Below, one piece after another: positions 8,191 through 17,158 of a DNA stretch of 64,000 bases. Both the position numbers and the translations under genes were made by a program. The DNA lies in contig NZ_NESS01000006.1 of the NCBI RefSeq assembly GCF_002128425.1, positions 62,001-126,000 on the forward strand, read 5' to 3'. The stretch's first letter is position 1; each line of letters starts with the position of its first letter. The stretch comes from Gottfriedia acidiceleris. Its GTDB lineage: Bacteria; Bacillota; Bacilli; Bacillales; Bacillaceae_G. The notes under the pieces are model-generated. The model saw only the letters and a list, made by a program, of their open reading frames with translations. It was not told where the DNA came from and made no database searches.

Positions 8191-9012
8191 TTACATATGT
8201 TTTATGAGACTGGATAGTTCAACAGACTTTTGCGTACAACGCTTTATAGCTGAAATGATAGCTGTTCTTAAGCCTTTTTCCTCTAATATTGCTACAGCTT
8301 CTATTGTCGTTCCACCTGGAGAACAAACCATGTCTTTCAATGCACCTGGATGTATTCCCGTTTCCAGTACCATTTTTGCAGAGCCTAATACAGCTTGAGC
8401 TGCGAATTTATATGCTTGATTTCTTGGCATACCATCTAATACAGCAGCATCTGCCATGGCTTCTATAAACATATAGACATATGCTGGCGAAGAACCACTA
8501 ACAGATGTTACAACATCCATTAATTTTTCGTTTACTATCTCTGTTTGGCCAAAACTATTAAAAATGTTTAGTATATCCTCTAAATCTTTTTCTGTAACCA
8601 TTTCATTAGGACATAACGCAGACATTCCTTCTCCAACAAGAGCAGGTGTATTAGGCATTACTCTTACAACCTTTAACTTTTTATCAAAAGCTTCCTCAGT
8701 ACTTTTAATGCTTTTTCCTGCAGCGATAGTTACGACTATAACATCGTTTTTTATCTGTTCGTTTATTTCGTTAATTACTGATGAGTATAGGTCTGGTTTG
8801 ATAGATAAAATTAAAATGTCAGCATTTTTAGCTACCTCATTGTTGTCAGTAGTTGTAGTTATACCATATTTTTTACTAGCATTTTTTAAATTTGTATGGT
8901 TTAAATCTGAACAAATTATTTTATCCGAAGGCACTATATTTTTGGTTATCATCCCTCCAATCATAGCTATCCCCATATTTCCGCATCCAATGAATCCAAT
9001 TTGTTTATCCAT
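8191..9012 (-). CDS. proC: Pyrroline-5-carboxylate reductase
   Basis: 273 residues of the P5C reductase family. The N-terminal motif is GFIGCGNMG. The RVMPNTPALVGEG loop is near residue 115, and the C-terminal signature is VSGSSPAYVYMFIEAMADAAV...GMPR with CSPGGTTIEA. It reduces 1-pyrroline-5-carboxylate to L-proline with NAD(P)H, the final step after ProB and ProA, which lie divergently 700 bases away. Start ATG at 9012 is preceded on the - strand by an AGAAGGAG site. Bacilli commonly carry several P5C reductases (proI, proG, proH), so the exact paralogue is uncertain. Confidence 0.93.
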   Translation of the reverse strand: MDKQIGFIGCGNMGIAMIGGMITKNIVPSDKIICSDLNHTNLKNASKKYGITTTTDNNEVAKNADILILSIKPDLYSSVINEINEQIKNDVIVVTIAAGKSIKSTEEAFDKKLKVVRVMPNTPALVGEGMSALCPNEMVTEKDLEDILNIFNSFGQTEIVNEKLMDVVTSVSGSSPAYVYMFIEAMADAAVLDGMPRNQAYKFAAQAVLGSAKMVLETGIHPGALKDMVCSPGGTTIEAVAILEEKGLRTAIISAIKRCTQKSVELSSLIKHM

Positions 9013-9360
9013 ATTTACTCAATTTTGCTCCTTCTAAAATAAATTATATCGGTTTGAAATTATTATTCTGAAAAAATTGATAATATCCCATGCAATATAA
9101 AAAAACATTTTAAGAGAGTACATTGTTTTTTGCAATATAAAAAAATATAGAAATCAGTTTTATTCTGTATGAAACGCGTATATTCTAAATAATTTAGTAT
9201 CTTTGTTATATATTAACTAATCAAATTTTAAATCATGTTGAAGATTAGTAATACATCACTATTAACAACGTAATGAATATAAAAAAACTTATGTTTAGAC
9301 ATGAATTTCACTTTATGCTAAGAGATGTTTAGAAAATTAATTTAATTTAAAAAATGCCTC
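9013..9360. other. Divergent intergenic region proC/proBA
   Basis: About 350 bases of very AT-rich DNA with no supported gene. The words TGCAATATAAAAAAA occur twice, at about 9092 and 9132, as a 40-base-spaced direct repeat upstream of proC. They could be regulatory or simple low-complexity sequence. The T-box leader begins just to the right. Confidence 0.5.
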
Positions 9361-9390
9361 TTGACATAAAAACGCACTATATTGCATAAT
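9361..9390 (+). promoter_or_regulatory. Sigma-A-type promoter of the proBA leader
   Basis: TTGACA at 9361 and CATAAT at 9385 are separated by 18 bases. They sit just upstream of the T-box leader, giving a start near 9397. Confidence 0.65.
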
Positions 9391-9397
9391 GTATAAA

Positions 9398-9646
9398 AAT
9401 CAAATTGAAAATCGTCGAAGGGAACTAGTACATATATCTTCTTGCGAAAGAGAGTGGAATTCACCGGCTGAAAGATTCCTCGTATAGAAAGTATCGAACC
9501 TATCCCTGAGTCTTAAACGAAAGTTTAGGCGTATACCTTCGTTATAGGTGTCAAGCGGATATATATATTTATATCAATAAAGGTGGTACCGCGGAACAAT
9601 GACTGTTTCGTCCTTTTTATTAAGGGCGAAGCGGTCATTTTTATTT
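9398..9646 (+). promoter_or_regulatory. T-box leader (tRNA-Pro-sensing) with terminator
   Basis: Visible T-box features are the stem I apical block GAAAGAGAGT...GGCTGAAAGATTCC, the conserved AGGTGGTACCGCGG T-box at 9581-9594, and a terminator at 9597-9645 (AATGACTG... against CGGTCATT followed by T). The triplet at the specifier position is CCT at 9499-9501, a proline codon, in the context GAA-CCT-ATC. That agrees with the downstream proBA genes. Uncharged tRNA-Pro would stabilise the antiterminator and switch the operon on. The specifier assignment rests on alignment by eye. Confidence 0.93.
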
Positions 9647-9720
9647 TGCTCTTTATTGCTAAATAGCATGTTAGAAGATTAATTTACAAAAAATTCGCAT
9701 TTAGAATAGGAGGGACAAAA

Positions 9721-10824
9721 GTGAAAAAACAGCGAATTGTCGTGAAAATTGGAAGCAGTTCCTTGGCAGTTAATCATGGAGGTATCTCTGAGGAACAGCT
9801 TTCTGATCATGTTGCTGCTTTGGCGCAATTGAAACAGGAAGGACATGAAGTGTTGCTGGTTACATCTGGGGCAATTGCTGCAGGTTTTTCTGCTCTTGGG
9901 TATCCAAGTCGACCTGTAACAATTAAAGGGAAGCAGGCTGCCGCGGCTGTAGGACAAAGTCTGTTAATGCAGGCGTATACGGAGGAATTCCGTAAATATG
10001 GTATCGTTACCGCGCAGCTTTTGCTGACGAGAATTGATTTTTCTAGAAAAGATCAATACAGTAATGCATATGCCACTTTAGAAGAGCTACTAAATCGTTC
10101 CTCTCTTCCAATAATCAATGAAAATGATTCAATTTCTTTAGAGGAGCTGACTTTTGGTGATAATGATATGCTGTCAGCTTTAGTGAGTGGGCTTGTTTCG
10201 GCGGATATGCTCATGATTTTTACGGATGTGAACGGTTTATATGACCAAAACCCTCAGAAAAATGCGGACGCGAAAAAGTATTATTTCCTCCCTGAGGTTA
10301 CGGAAGAAATTGCTTCTCTTGCTGAAGATGCGGGCTCAAAACTTGGGACTGGCGGTATGAAATCAAAAATCGATGCTGCAAAGACGGCACTATCTCTTGG
10401 AGTGAGTGTATTTATCGGAACAGGACGTGGACAGGAGAAGTTTTTAGATGTTTTGAAGGGTAAAGGTGATGGAACGTATATCGGTAATGCTCCTCAAAAA
10501 GTGATTAAGATGAACAAGCAATGGATCGCGCTACATTCGCTTGTTAGTGGACAAATTGAAGTAGATGCTGGGGCAGCCTCTGCCATCATTCATCATGGAA
10601 AAAGTCTTCTTCCTGCTGGTGTTACTAATGTGTCTGGGTTCTTTCGAGCGGGTGAAGTTGTGGAGGTCATCACACAACAAGGACTCTTGATAGGGAAAGG
10701 TCAATGTAGATATAGTGCAGAGGAACTACAGGATATAAAAGGGATGCAAAGTCACGTCATTCAGGCTCAAGGCGTAAGACATAGCTATGAAGTCATTCAT
10801 AGGGATAATTGGGTTTCATTTTAA
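9721..10824 (+). CDS. proB: Glutamate 5-kinase
   Basis: 367 residues. The amino-acid-kinase domain (1 to about 260) shows VVKIGSSS at the N-terminus, INENDS...FGDNDMLSA in the middle and GTGGM-x-SK. A C-terminal PUA domain follows (about 275-355). It phosphorylates L-glutamate to gamma-glutamyl phosphate, the feedback-controlled first step of proline synthesis. It starts at GTG behind AGGAGGG. The T-box leader upstream shows that its expression follows proline tRNA charging, so this is the anabolic rather than the osmotic copy (inference). Its DNA looks noticeably less AT-rich than its neighbours. Confidence 0.95.
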   Translation: MKKQRIVVKIGSSSLAVNHGGISEEQLSDHVAALAQLKQEGHEVLLVTSGAIAAGFSALGYPSRPVTIKGKQAAAAVGQSLLMQAYTEEFRKYGIVTAQLLLTRIDFSRKDQYSNAYATLEELLNRSSLPIINENDSISLEELTFGDNDMLSALVSGLVSADMLMIFTDVNGLYDQNPQKNADAKKYYFLPEVTEEIASLAEDAGSKLGTGGMKSKIDAAKTALSLGVSVFIGTGRGQEKFLDVLKGKGDGTYIGNAPQKVIKMNKQWIALHSLVSGQIEVDAGAASAIIHHGKSLLPAGVTNVSGFFRAGEVVEVITQQGLLIGKGQCRYSAEELQDIKGMQSHVIQAQGVRHSYEVIHRDNWVSF

Positions 10825-10990
10825 GAATAGAGAGGATCCGTTCAAGTGAAGAGGGCGGAATCCTCCGTCCTAAATCTGATTGATTCACCTAATATCTATG
10901 TAGAAGAGTCTTGGATGATCGTTCCAAGTTGTCAAAGTTAAACATGCCTCAAGTTTTTATATTTTGAATCTTTAAAAGGAGGAAATGAAG

Positions 10991-12238
10991 ATGAATGAAG
11001 TATTAGAAAAGGGACAAAAAGCGAAAAAGATAGCTGGAGAACTTGTTCTCAAATCCACAGTTCAAAAAAACAAGGCACTTGCTGCGATTGCGGATCAATT
11101 GATAATAGAAACACCCTATATTTTGGAGGAGAACAAAAGAGATATTGAAGTAGGTAAAGCAAATGGAATGTCTGCTTCTATACTTGACCGCCTTACGCTG
11201 AATGAACAGCGCATTATTGATATGACAGAGGGTATCCGGCAGCTAATTGATTTGCGTGATCCTGTTGGAGAATGTGTAACCACATGGGAAAGACCGAATG
11301 GATTGTCTATTCAAGAAATGCGTGTGCCACTAGGTGTTGTCGGGATGATTTACGAAGCGCGACCGAATGTAACTGTGGATGCGGCCACAATTTGCTTGAA
11401 AACAGGAAACGCAGTGATCTTGCGTGGCAGTTCTTCCGCTACTTATTCTAACAAAGCCATCGTAGCTGTCATTCACCGAGCTCTTAAACAAACGAGCTTG
11501 CCTCCAGAAAGCGTACAGCTCATTGAAGATACGTCACGATATAGTGCAAAGCAGCTGTTTACATTAAATGAGTATTTGGATGTTCTTATCCCAAGAGGTG
11601 GCAAACAGCTAATAGATACTGTAGTGAGAGAAGCGTCTGTTCCTGTATTGGAAACAGGTGCGGGAAATTGTCACATTTTCATTGATGAAACAGCGGATAA
11701 ACAGATGGCATTTGATATTATTATAAATGCAAAAACACAGCGACCATCTGTATGTAATGCAATTGAAACAATTATACTTCATGAGGAGTGGGCGCACCGA
11801 TTTGGTACCGAGCTCTTTTCTTCCTTAAAGGAAAAAGGAGTAGAGCTACGTGGAGATAAGAAGGCACTGGCTATCGATTCTTCTATTGTACCTGCTTCAG
11901 AAGAAGACTGGGGAACTGAATTTTTGTCTCTCACGCTGGCAGTCAAAATGGTCTCCTCTGTTGAAGAAGCTATTAACCACATCAATACTTATGGATCCAT
12001 GCATTCCGAAGCGATTATTACAGAAAGGGAAGAAAGTGTGAACAAGTTTTTCACGTCCGTAGATGCCGCGGCGCTCTACCATAATGCTTCGACTCGCTTT
12101 ACTGATGGTTTTGAATTCGGCTTTGGTGCAGAAATCGGCATCAGTACGCAAAAGCTACATGTAAGGGGACCAATGGGGCTTCCTGCATTGACTTCTACAA
12201 AATACGTGATTCGTGGAAATGGACAAATTCGGAGATAA
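10991..12238 (+). CDS. proA: Gamma-glutamyl phosphate reductase
   Basis: 415 residues of the ALDH-like ProA family. It reduces gamma-glutamyl phosphate to glutamate 5-semialdehyde with NADPH. Seen are [16 protein letters not shown] near 115, GGKQLI, and the catalytic cysteine in [10 protein letters not shown] at about 255, as well as the C-terminal [15 protein letters not shown]. The ATG at 10991 lies 8 bases behind AAAGGAGG. An ATG two codons earlier is too close to that site. A 166-base gap separates it from proB, but no other promoter is evident and the T-box should govern both. Confidence 0.94.
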   Translation: MNEVLEKGQKAKKIAGELVLKSTVQKNKALAAIADQLIIETPYILEENKRDIEVGKANGMSASILDRLTLNEQRIIDMTEGIRQLIDLRDPVGECVTTWERPNGLSIQEMRVPLGVVGMIYEARPNVTVDAATICLKTGNAVILRGSSSATYSNKAIVAVIHRALKQTSLPPESVQLIEDTSRYSAKQLFTLNEYLDVLIPRGGKQLIDTVVREASVPVLETGAGNCHIFIDETADKQMAFDIIINAKTQRPSVCNAIETIILHEEWAHRFGTELFSSLKEKGVELRGDKKALAIDSSIVPASEEDWGTEFLSLTLAVKMVSSVEEAINHINTYGSMHSEAIITEREESVNKFFTSVDAAALYHNASTRFTDGFEFGFGAEIGISTQKLHVRGPMGLPALTSTKYVIRGNGQIRR

Positions 12239-12563
12239 GGAATGTAGGGAAAGAGGCAAATCCTTATGATGATCATAAACGTCAAGTAACTCCAAAATAT
12301 ACAATAAAAGTTGATTTTAGAGTTATTTTTTGTTTTCTTCACTTTTTTTCGGCACTCTGCATCTAGACAGTAAATTTGTTGACTACGGCAAGACTCTAAC
12401 AATTTCTTTTATATTATTTAAATCGGTTCTGGTGCAAATGATATGTAAATTAGAAATAGTAGTGATTCTGTTGCAAAGATTAATAAACTTGATATTAATT
12501 ATTCAAATCCTGATGGATAATTATATTTGTAGAAGTAATCCTAAAAGATTATAAAACTAATAT

Positions 12564-12588
12564 GCCATCCTTAAAAAGGGTGGCTTTC
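12564..12588 (+). terminator. Terminator-like hairpin
   Basis: GCCATCC and GGGTGGC arms around TTAAAAA, followed by TTTCC. It lies 325 bases after proA and just before the toxin-antitoxin promoter. Confidence 0.5.
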
Positions 12589-12661
12589 CTAGTATTATCC
12601 AACTTATCTAGAACACTTAATATAAAATAAGCTTCGCATATAATTAAAGTTAAACGCGAAG

Positions 12662-12692
12662 TTGTTTATTGAGTATATAAATGTGGTATAAT
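12662..12692 (+). promoter_or_regulatory. Promoter of the mntA-hepT pair
   Basis: A consensus TATAAT at 12687 is preceded by an extended -10 TGG. TTGTTT at 12662 is a weak -35 at 19 bases. It lies 37 bases before the mntA start. Confidence 0.65.
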
Positions 12693-12729
12693 GAAATATG
12701 AATTTACATAATTTAGGAGGTAAATCTGA

Positions 12730-13134
12730 ATGATCCCTCAAGAATTGCTACAAAAAATAACAGAGACATTAATCAAAAAAATTAATCCATATGCTATTTT
12801 CTTATTTGGTTCTGCAGCTCAAGATCGTATGCGACCTGATAGTGATTATGATATAGCATATCTTAGTGATTCTAAATTAAGTAATTATGAACGATTTTTA
12901 TTATCACAAGAACTAGCTAATATTATAAATTACAACGTTGATTTAATAGATTTAATCAATGCTTCAACAGTATTTCAAGCTGAAATTATACATAATGGGA
13001 AAGTAATATACTGTGCAGATGATGAACGGAGAATAAATTTTGAAATGAAAACCTTAAAGATGTACGCAAAATTGAATGAAGAAAGAATTGAAATCTTAAA
13101 AAATATCAAGAAAAGAGGTTCAATTTATGAATAA
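12730..13134 (+). CDS. MNT-domain nucleotidyltransferase antitoxin (MntA-like)
   Basis: 134 residues of the minimal nucleotidyltransferase family. The active-site pattern GS-x9-DSDYD is seen around residues 31-46 (FLFGSAAQD, then DSDYDIAYLSD). Characterised MntA proteins neutralise their HEPN partner by AMPylating a tyrosine next to its RNase motif (type VII toxin-antitoxin). The next frame overlaps by 8 bases and carries that HEPN domain, which makes the pairing firm. AGGAGG precedes the start. Confidence 0.88.
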   Translation: MIPQELLQKITETLIKKINPYAIFLFGSAAQDRMRPDSDYDIAYLSDSKLSNYERFLLSQELANIINYNVDLIDLINASTVFQAEIIHNGKVIYCADDERRINFEMKTLKMYAKLNEERIEILKNIKKRGSIYE

Positions 13135-13543
13135 TCAAGTAATTTTAAATAAAATTTCTACAATCGAACGTTGTATTTCTAGAATAAATGAAGTTTATGA
13201 AAATAACCCATTGAATCTTAATGATTTTACTAAGCAAGATTCTATTATTCTAAACATACAAAGAGCTTGTGAAGCGTGTATTGATTTAGCTATGCATTTA
13301 GTGGCGGTTAGAAAACTGGGAATTCCACAAACAAGTCGAGATGCGTTTGATTTATTAGTAGCTAACTCCCTGCTCTCTCAAGACCTTTCAACGAAATTAA
13401 AAGCAATGGTTGGATTTCGAAATATCGCTGTGCATGATTATCAAAGCGTTAACCTTGATATTGTAGAAAAAATAATTGAGAATCATCTTGTAGATTTTAA
13501 AACATTTACACAACATATCATAAAAATTTCAGACACTTTTTAA
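13127..13543 (+). CDS. HEPN-domain RNase toxin (HepT-like, DUF86)
   Basis: 138 residues. The HEPN catalytic pattern R-x4-H-x-Y is present as RNIAVHDY near residue 104. In HepT toxins this motif forms the RNase site in a dimer, and the Tyr is the target of AMPylation by MntA. The gene is translationally coupled to mntA by an 8-base overlap. It is immediately upstream of a tyrosine recombinase, a setting suited to stabilising a mobile or plastic region (inference). Confidence 0.88.
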   Translation: MNNQVILNKISTIERCISRINEVYENNPLNLNDFTKQDSIILNIQRACEACIDLAMHLVAVRKLGIPQTSRDAFDLLVANSLLSQDLSTKLKAMVGFRNIAVHDYQSVNLDIVEKIIENHLVDFKTFTQHIIKISDTF

Positions 13544-13626
13544 TCATTATATTATGTAAATAAGTATGCGTATAAAATGGATTATTTGCGAACTTTGTCG
13601 AAGAAAGTAAGATAAGGAATGATACT

Positions 13627-14763
13627 ATGCATCATATATCAAAAACACTTAAGGATATTGAGCAATTTGAAGTGAAAACGAAAAATTTACAACAAGAAAA
13701 ACATCTTCATCAATTAAAAGCTCTGCTACCTTCTCTTCCACCATACGTGTTTAAGTACTTTCAGAATAATCGTAAACGATCAGCTACTACTCTATTTAAC
13801 TATGCTAATGATTATAAGTTATTTTTCAATTTCTTAGCCGATAATACTTGGGTATTAGATAAACTAGATAAAGATGTTATCTCACCTGTTGATATACCTA
13901 TTTCGATACTAGCTGAACTTCCTCTAGAAGAAGCTGAAGAGTATCAGGGTTATCTTGATGGTAAATACGAACCAAGAACTGTTAATAGACGTATTAGTGC
14001 ACTTAAAAGTTTATTTAATTATTTAACACAAAAATCAGAGGATCCTATAACGAAAGAACCATACTTTTATCGAAATGTTTTTGCAAAAATAGAGACTACT
14101 AAAGTAAGTTCAGATCCCGCGAAACGTGCTGATTCTTTTGAACATAATATCTATAAAGGAAATGAGGATTTACGTTTTTTGGATTTTGTTGCAGCTGAAT
14201 ATGAAAAGTCCCTTTCCCCTATCCAATTAAGATTTTTCCAAAGGGATAAATATAGAGATTTGGCCATCCTATCGCTCTTTTTAGGCAGCGGATTACGATT
14301 GTCTGAATTAACATTTTTACAATTAGAAGATATAAATTTTGAGGAAAACTTATTAGGAGTTTATCGTAAGGGGCAATCAGGAAAAGTATATGTCACTGTA
14401 AGTCCAAGAGCTATGGATGAATTAAAAGAATACTTGCATACAAGAGCAGAAAATTATGGATGTGCTACCGATGAAAAACATGTATTTTTCACTAAATATA
14501 AAGGAAGTTACTCACCCCTATCTACTCGATCGATTCAGGATCTAGTAGAAAAATATTCGAAAGCATTTAATGTAAATAAACGTTTAACACCACACAAATT
14601 ACGTCATACTTTCGCAACCAAGCATTGGACAGCAAATAAAGATTTGATCGGGCTGCAAACACAATTAGGGCATACATCAAGTGAAATAACCTCTAGTTAT
14701 ACCCATGTTGGCAAGGAGAAACAACATAAAAATCTAGGGAATATGGATGAACTTGAAGAATAA
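13627..14763 (+). CDS. Tyrosine recombinase (XerS/XerC-like)
   Basis: 378 residues. The N-terminal SAM-like core-binding domain spans about 40-160. The catalytic domain carries the set R (GSGLRLSELT), K (YRKGQSGK), HKLRH, LGH and the nucleophile Tyr in SSYTHV. Length and the N-terminal LPPYVFKYF segment resemble the single-recombinase XerS group of Firmicutes. It could be a chromosome-dimer resolvase, or an integrase left by a mobile element. The dif/att site was not identified. The surrounding toxin-antitoxin pair and IS copies favour a mobile-region role (inference). Confidence 0.85.
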   Translation: MHHISKTLKDIEQFEVKTKNLQQEKHLHQLKALLPSLPPYVFKYFQNNRKRSATTLFNYANDYKLFFNFLADNTWVLDKLDKDVISPVDIPISILAELPLEEAEEYQGYLDGKYEPRTVNRRISALKSLFNYLTQKSEDPITKEPYFYRNVFAKIETTKVSSDPAKRADSFEHNIYKGNEDLRFLDFVAAEYEKSLSPIQLRFFQRDKYRDLAILSLFLGSGLRLSELTFLQLEDINFEENLLGVYRKGQSGKVYVTVSPRAMDELKEYLHTRAENYGCATDEKHVFFTKYKGSYSPLSTRSIQDLVEKYSKAFNVNKRLTPHKLRHTFATKHWTANKDLIGLQTQLGHTSSEITSSYTHVGKEKQHKNLGNMDELEE

Positions 14764-15022
14764 TAGTTCTGGAGTATAAAACTGTTAAGGGATGATTATT
14801 ATTTTCAATAACCCAATAATTTTCTAATTGCTATTTTAATCAGTTTAGATTTATCTTCTTTTTCACGATTTATCTTCGAAGCCTTTTTTAAAAGAAAGAT
14901 TTTGAAGATAATTATCATCATCATTTTTAGTGTTAACATCAATAACATTGTCATTATTGACATATATTTTAACTTCTGTATCTTTGTTTTTGTATATGAA
15001 TATCTAGTTTACATAAAGATTC
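14764..15022. other. Intergenic, no gene seen
   Basis: AT-rich sequence between the recombinase and the insertion sequence. No frame with a ribosome site and no clear terminator with a T run was found. Confidence 0.5.
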
Positions 15023-15122
15023 TTATCGGCAATTAAAAAAGGACCTTCACTTTGATATTATCCCCTTATAGTAGACAGTCAAAAGAAAGGATCGTACTGT
15101 CTATTAAGGAGGGGATTTTTTT

Positions 15123-15452
15123 ATGGGGAAAATAAAAAAAACTTATTCTAAAGAAATTAAGGTGAAAGCTATTGATTTGTATTTTAAGAAAGATATGGGG
15201 ATTAGATCAATAGCTAAAGAACTAGGTATAGGATTTGCGACTATTCAAAGATGGATAACACACTACAAACGAGAAGGAATTCAAGGATTAGATGAAAAAA
15301 GAGGAACTTCTGACAGTCTACTTAGAAGAAAAGCCAAAATAGATAATGAAAGTAATACCGAAAAAATCAATCGATTAGAAGCAGAGAATGCCTTTTTAAA
15401 AAAGCTATTAGCTGCGAAAAGGGGGCTGGTAAAAGAAGGGAAAAATCATTAG
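15123..15452 (+). CDS. IS3-family transposase OrfA
   Basis: 109 residues: an N-terminal helix-turn-helix (IRSIAKELGIGFATIQRW) and a C-terminal leucine-zipper-like heptad region (INRLEAENAFLKKLL). Near its end is the slippery heptamer A-AAA-AAG at 15398-15404. A -1 slip there enters an uninterrupted frame through to OrfB. The product is expected to be mainly the OrfAB fusion (about 397 residues), with OrfA alone acting as regulator. Confidence 0.9.
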   Translation: MGKIKKTYSKEIKVKAIDLYFKKDMGIRSIAKELGIGFATIQRWITHYKREGIQGLDEKRGTSDSLLRRKAKIDNESNTEKINRLEAENAFLKKLLAAKRGLVKEGKNH

Positions 15453-15493
15453 AATACAGAATAATTCATGAGCTAAAGAAACAATTTCCTATC

Positions 15494-16315
15494 ATGATCT
15501 TATGTAAAATAGCTGGCGTTTCAAAGAGTGGATATTATAAATGGTTAAAACGCCAAAGTAACCCTTCAAATAAGGAATTGGAAGATCAAACTATTGTATT
15601 AAAAATCATTAAATCCCAAGAAGATCCTGATATTAATTGGAGTTATGGTTACCCAAGAGTTAAAACATGGTTAAAGAAAACGTATGGTTTGAAAGTTAAT
15701 CATAAAAGACTTTATCGTTTAATGAAAAAGAATGGAATTCAAGCAAAGATAAGGAAAAAGAAGTGGAGATATTTTGGACGTAAAGAAAAATGTGTTGTTT
15801 CAGAAAACAAACTAAACAGAGAATTTTCAGCTACACGCCCTAATGAAAAATGGGTAACAGATATAACCTGTTTACAGTTTAATAGAAAGAAAATCTATTT
15901 ATCTGCCATCTTAGACCTATATAACAATGAAGTTGTGTCATACAAGATAAGTGATAGAAACGATCTAAAGCTAGTAGCTGATACTTTAAAATCAGCCATA
16001 AAAAAAAGAGATGTAAAAGGACTCCTACTACATAGCGATCAAGGATTCCAATACACCTCAATAAGATATAATCAACTATTATCAAGATACGATATAAAAG
16101 GAAGTATGTCCAGAAAAGGAAATTGTTTGGATAATGCTTGTATAGAGAGTTTTTTTAGCCAATTTAAAACTGAATGTTTTTACCGATATCGATTCAAAAC
16201 TTCAAAAGAAGTAACAGCAGCAATTAAAAAATACATGAAATTTTATAATAATAAACGTTTTCAAAAGAAATTAAGCAACCTTAGCCCCACTGAATATAGG
16301 GCTATGGCTGCTTAA
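15494..16315 (+). CDS. IS3-family transposase OrfB (DDE integrase domain)
   Basis: 273 residues from the first ATG of the frame, but the frame is open upstream to the frameshift site, so it is normally made as OrfAB. The DDE triad is visible in WVTDIT, LLHSDQGFQY and DNACIESFFSQFK, with the HTH_21-like region YGYPRVKTWL before it. It catalyses cut-and-paste via a circular intermediate in this family. All key residues are intact, so the element may be active. Confidence 0.92.
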   Translation: MILCKIAGVSKSGYYKWLKRQSNPSNKELEDQTIVLKIIKSQEDPDINWSYGYPRVKTWLKKTYGLKVNHKRLYRLMKKNGIQAKIRKKKWRYFGRKEKCVVSENKLNREFSATRPNEKWVTDITCLQFNRKKIYLSAILDLYNNEVVSYKISDRNDLKLVADTLKSAIKKRDVKGLLLHSDQGFQYTSIRYNQLLSRYDIKGSMSRKGNCLDNACIESFFSQFKTECFYRYRFKTSKEVTAAIKKYMKFYNNKRFQKKLSNLSPTEYRAMAA

Positions 16316-16397
16316 TTAGCGTACCTTTTATTTATTGTCTACTTGACAAGGATAAGACCACTTTGAAGATCCTTTTTTCTGTCTGATAAATAACGTA

Positions 16398-17033
16398 TCA
16401 AAGGTTGCTACATGCAAAATATTTAAAAACAGTTCTACAAGCAAGAGCTAGTAAAACATTAACTCCAGCTGCCCCTAAACAAACTAGTAAACTAGAAAAT
16501 TGACAAGCCCACCAAAGCGAAGAGTGATCAAGAGATAAAGTAGAAATACCATCTTTCATTGGTACTTCTTGTTTTTCAACTGTAACTGTACCTTCACGCA
16601 TATCATTAATTGTTCCATCAGAAGTTGCACGTAAGTTTCCTTCTGAATCATAAGATTTTAAAGTAAACGCATCTTGGTTATTTAAACCTTCTGACTGGAT
16701 ATGAGTAACTCTCACGATCTTTTTATCTTTTGGAGTTATAAATACTTGAACAGCATTATTTTGATCTTCACCAACTGTTCCACTTACAACAACTACGTCT
16801 TCAGGAAATTTTTCTCCTGCTTCAAATAACATAGCTTGTCCATCTTCAATTTTTTTACTAGATACATTGTTTTTATAAACATCAGATTTAGATGCTTGTT
16901 TTATGTACTCTTTAGCAACCTTATCTTGTAGAGCAGTACATTTACAATCCGTTGCTGCTGCTGTTGCATTAGGTCCTAATCCAAAACTAAAAAACATACA
17001 AATTACAGATAAAACTATCATTGCTTTTTTCAT
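16398..17033 (-). CDS. Secreted precursor with a hydrophobic Cys-containing C-terminal peptide (candidate bacteriocin)
   Basis: 211 residues. A signal peptide covers about 1-25 (MKKAMIVLSVICMFF, then ATAAA). It is followed by a CKC motif, then a soluble mid region with a beta-rich VVVVSGTVGED / VQVFITPKDKK look. The last ~42 residues are strikingly different: hydrophobic, beginning HSSLWWACQFSS, with four cysteines spaced through LVCLG, LALACR and YFACS. This precursor-plus-Cys-rich hydrophobic tail layout resembles halocin-C8-like and related secreted peptide bacteriocins (from memory of the family; not searched). A strong AGGAGATG ribosome site precedes the start. A HAAS membrane protein and PadR regulator lie just upstream and could supply immunity or control (inference). 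No dedicated exporter is present, consistent with Sec export. Confidence 0.7.
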   Translation of the reverse strand: MKKAMIVLSVICMFFSFGLGPNATAAATDCKCTALQDKVAKEYIKQASKSDVYKNNVSSKKIEDGQAMLFEAGEKFPEDVVVVSGTVGEDQNNAVQVFITPKDKKIVRVTHIQSEGLNNQDAFTLKSYDSEGNLRATSDGTINDMREGTVTVEKQEVPMKDGISTLSLDHSSLWWACQFSSLLVCLGAAGVNVLLALACRTVFKYFACSNL

Positions 17034-17129
17034 TTCTAGAAATCATCTCCTGATATAATTTTTACAACATTCTAAATACTAGTATAATAGATTACTATTT
17101 TCCATGTTTTTCCAAAAAATTGATACAAA

Positions 17130-17158
17130 AAAGGTATAACGATATCCGTTATACCTTG
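17130..17158 (-). terminator. Terminator of the padR-HAAS operon
   Basis: A near-perfect stem, AAGGTATAACG against CGTTATACCTT, is followed on the - strand by a T run. The stop codon of the HAAS gene lies inside the stem. Confidence 0.8.

Larger units (their letters stand above)
12239..12729. other. Intergenic region with IS6-like end sequences
   Basis: No gene is supported. Two words resemble the terminal repeats of IS6-family elements (GGTTCTGTTGCAAA type): GGTTCTGGTGCAAATG at 12425 and GATTCTGTTGCAAAGAT at 12464. They are in the same orientation with no transposase between them. They may be scars of an excised element or chance. Confidence 0.35.
15023..16388 (+). mobile_element. Intact IS3-family (IS150-group) insertion sequence
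   Basis: About 1.37 kb with imperfect terminal inverted repeats. The left end begins TTATCGGCAATTAAAAAAGG. The complement of the right end begins TTATCAGACAGAAAAAAGG, and the similarity continues to an internal AGTAGACA. It encodes OrfA and OrfB in the overlapping -1 arrangement typical of the family. Target duplications were not obvious. A truncated sister copy lies at 6873-7188. The end points are estimates from the inverted repeats. Confidence 0.8.

Noticed and set aside
9679-9957. A 92-codon frame on the - strand over the proB start
   Set aside because: Antisense shadow of proB; no ribosome site.
12330-12554. A 74-codon hydrophobic frame on the + strand
   Set aside because: No ribosome site, AT-rich low-complexity codons, and it spans the IS6-like scars.
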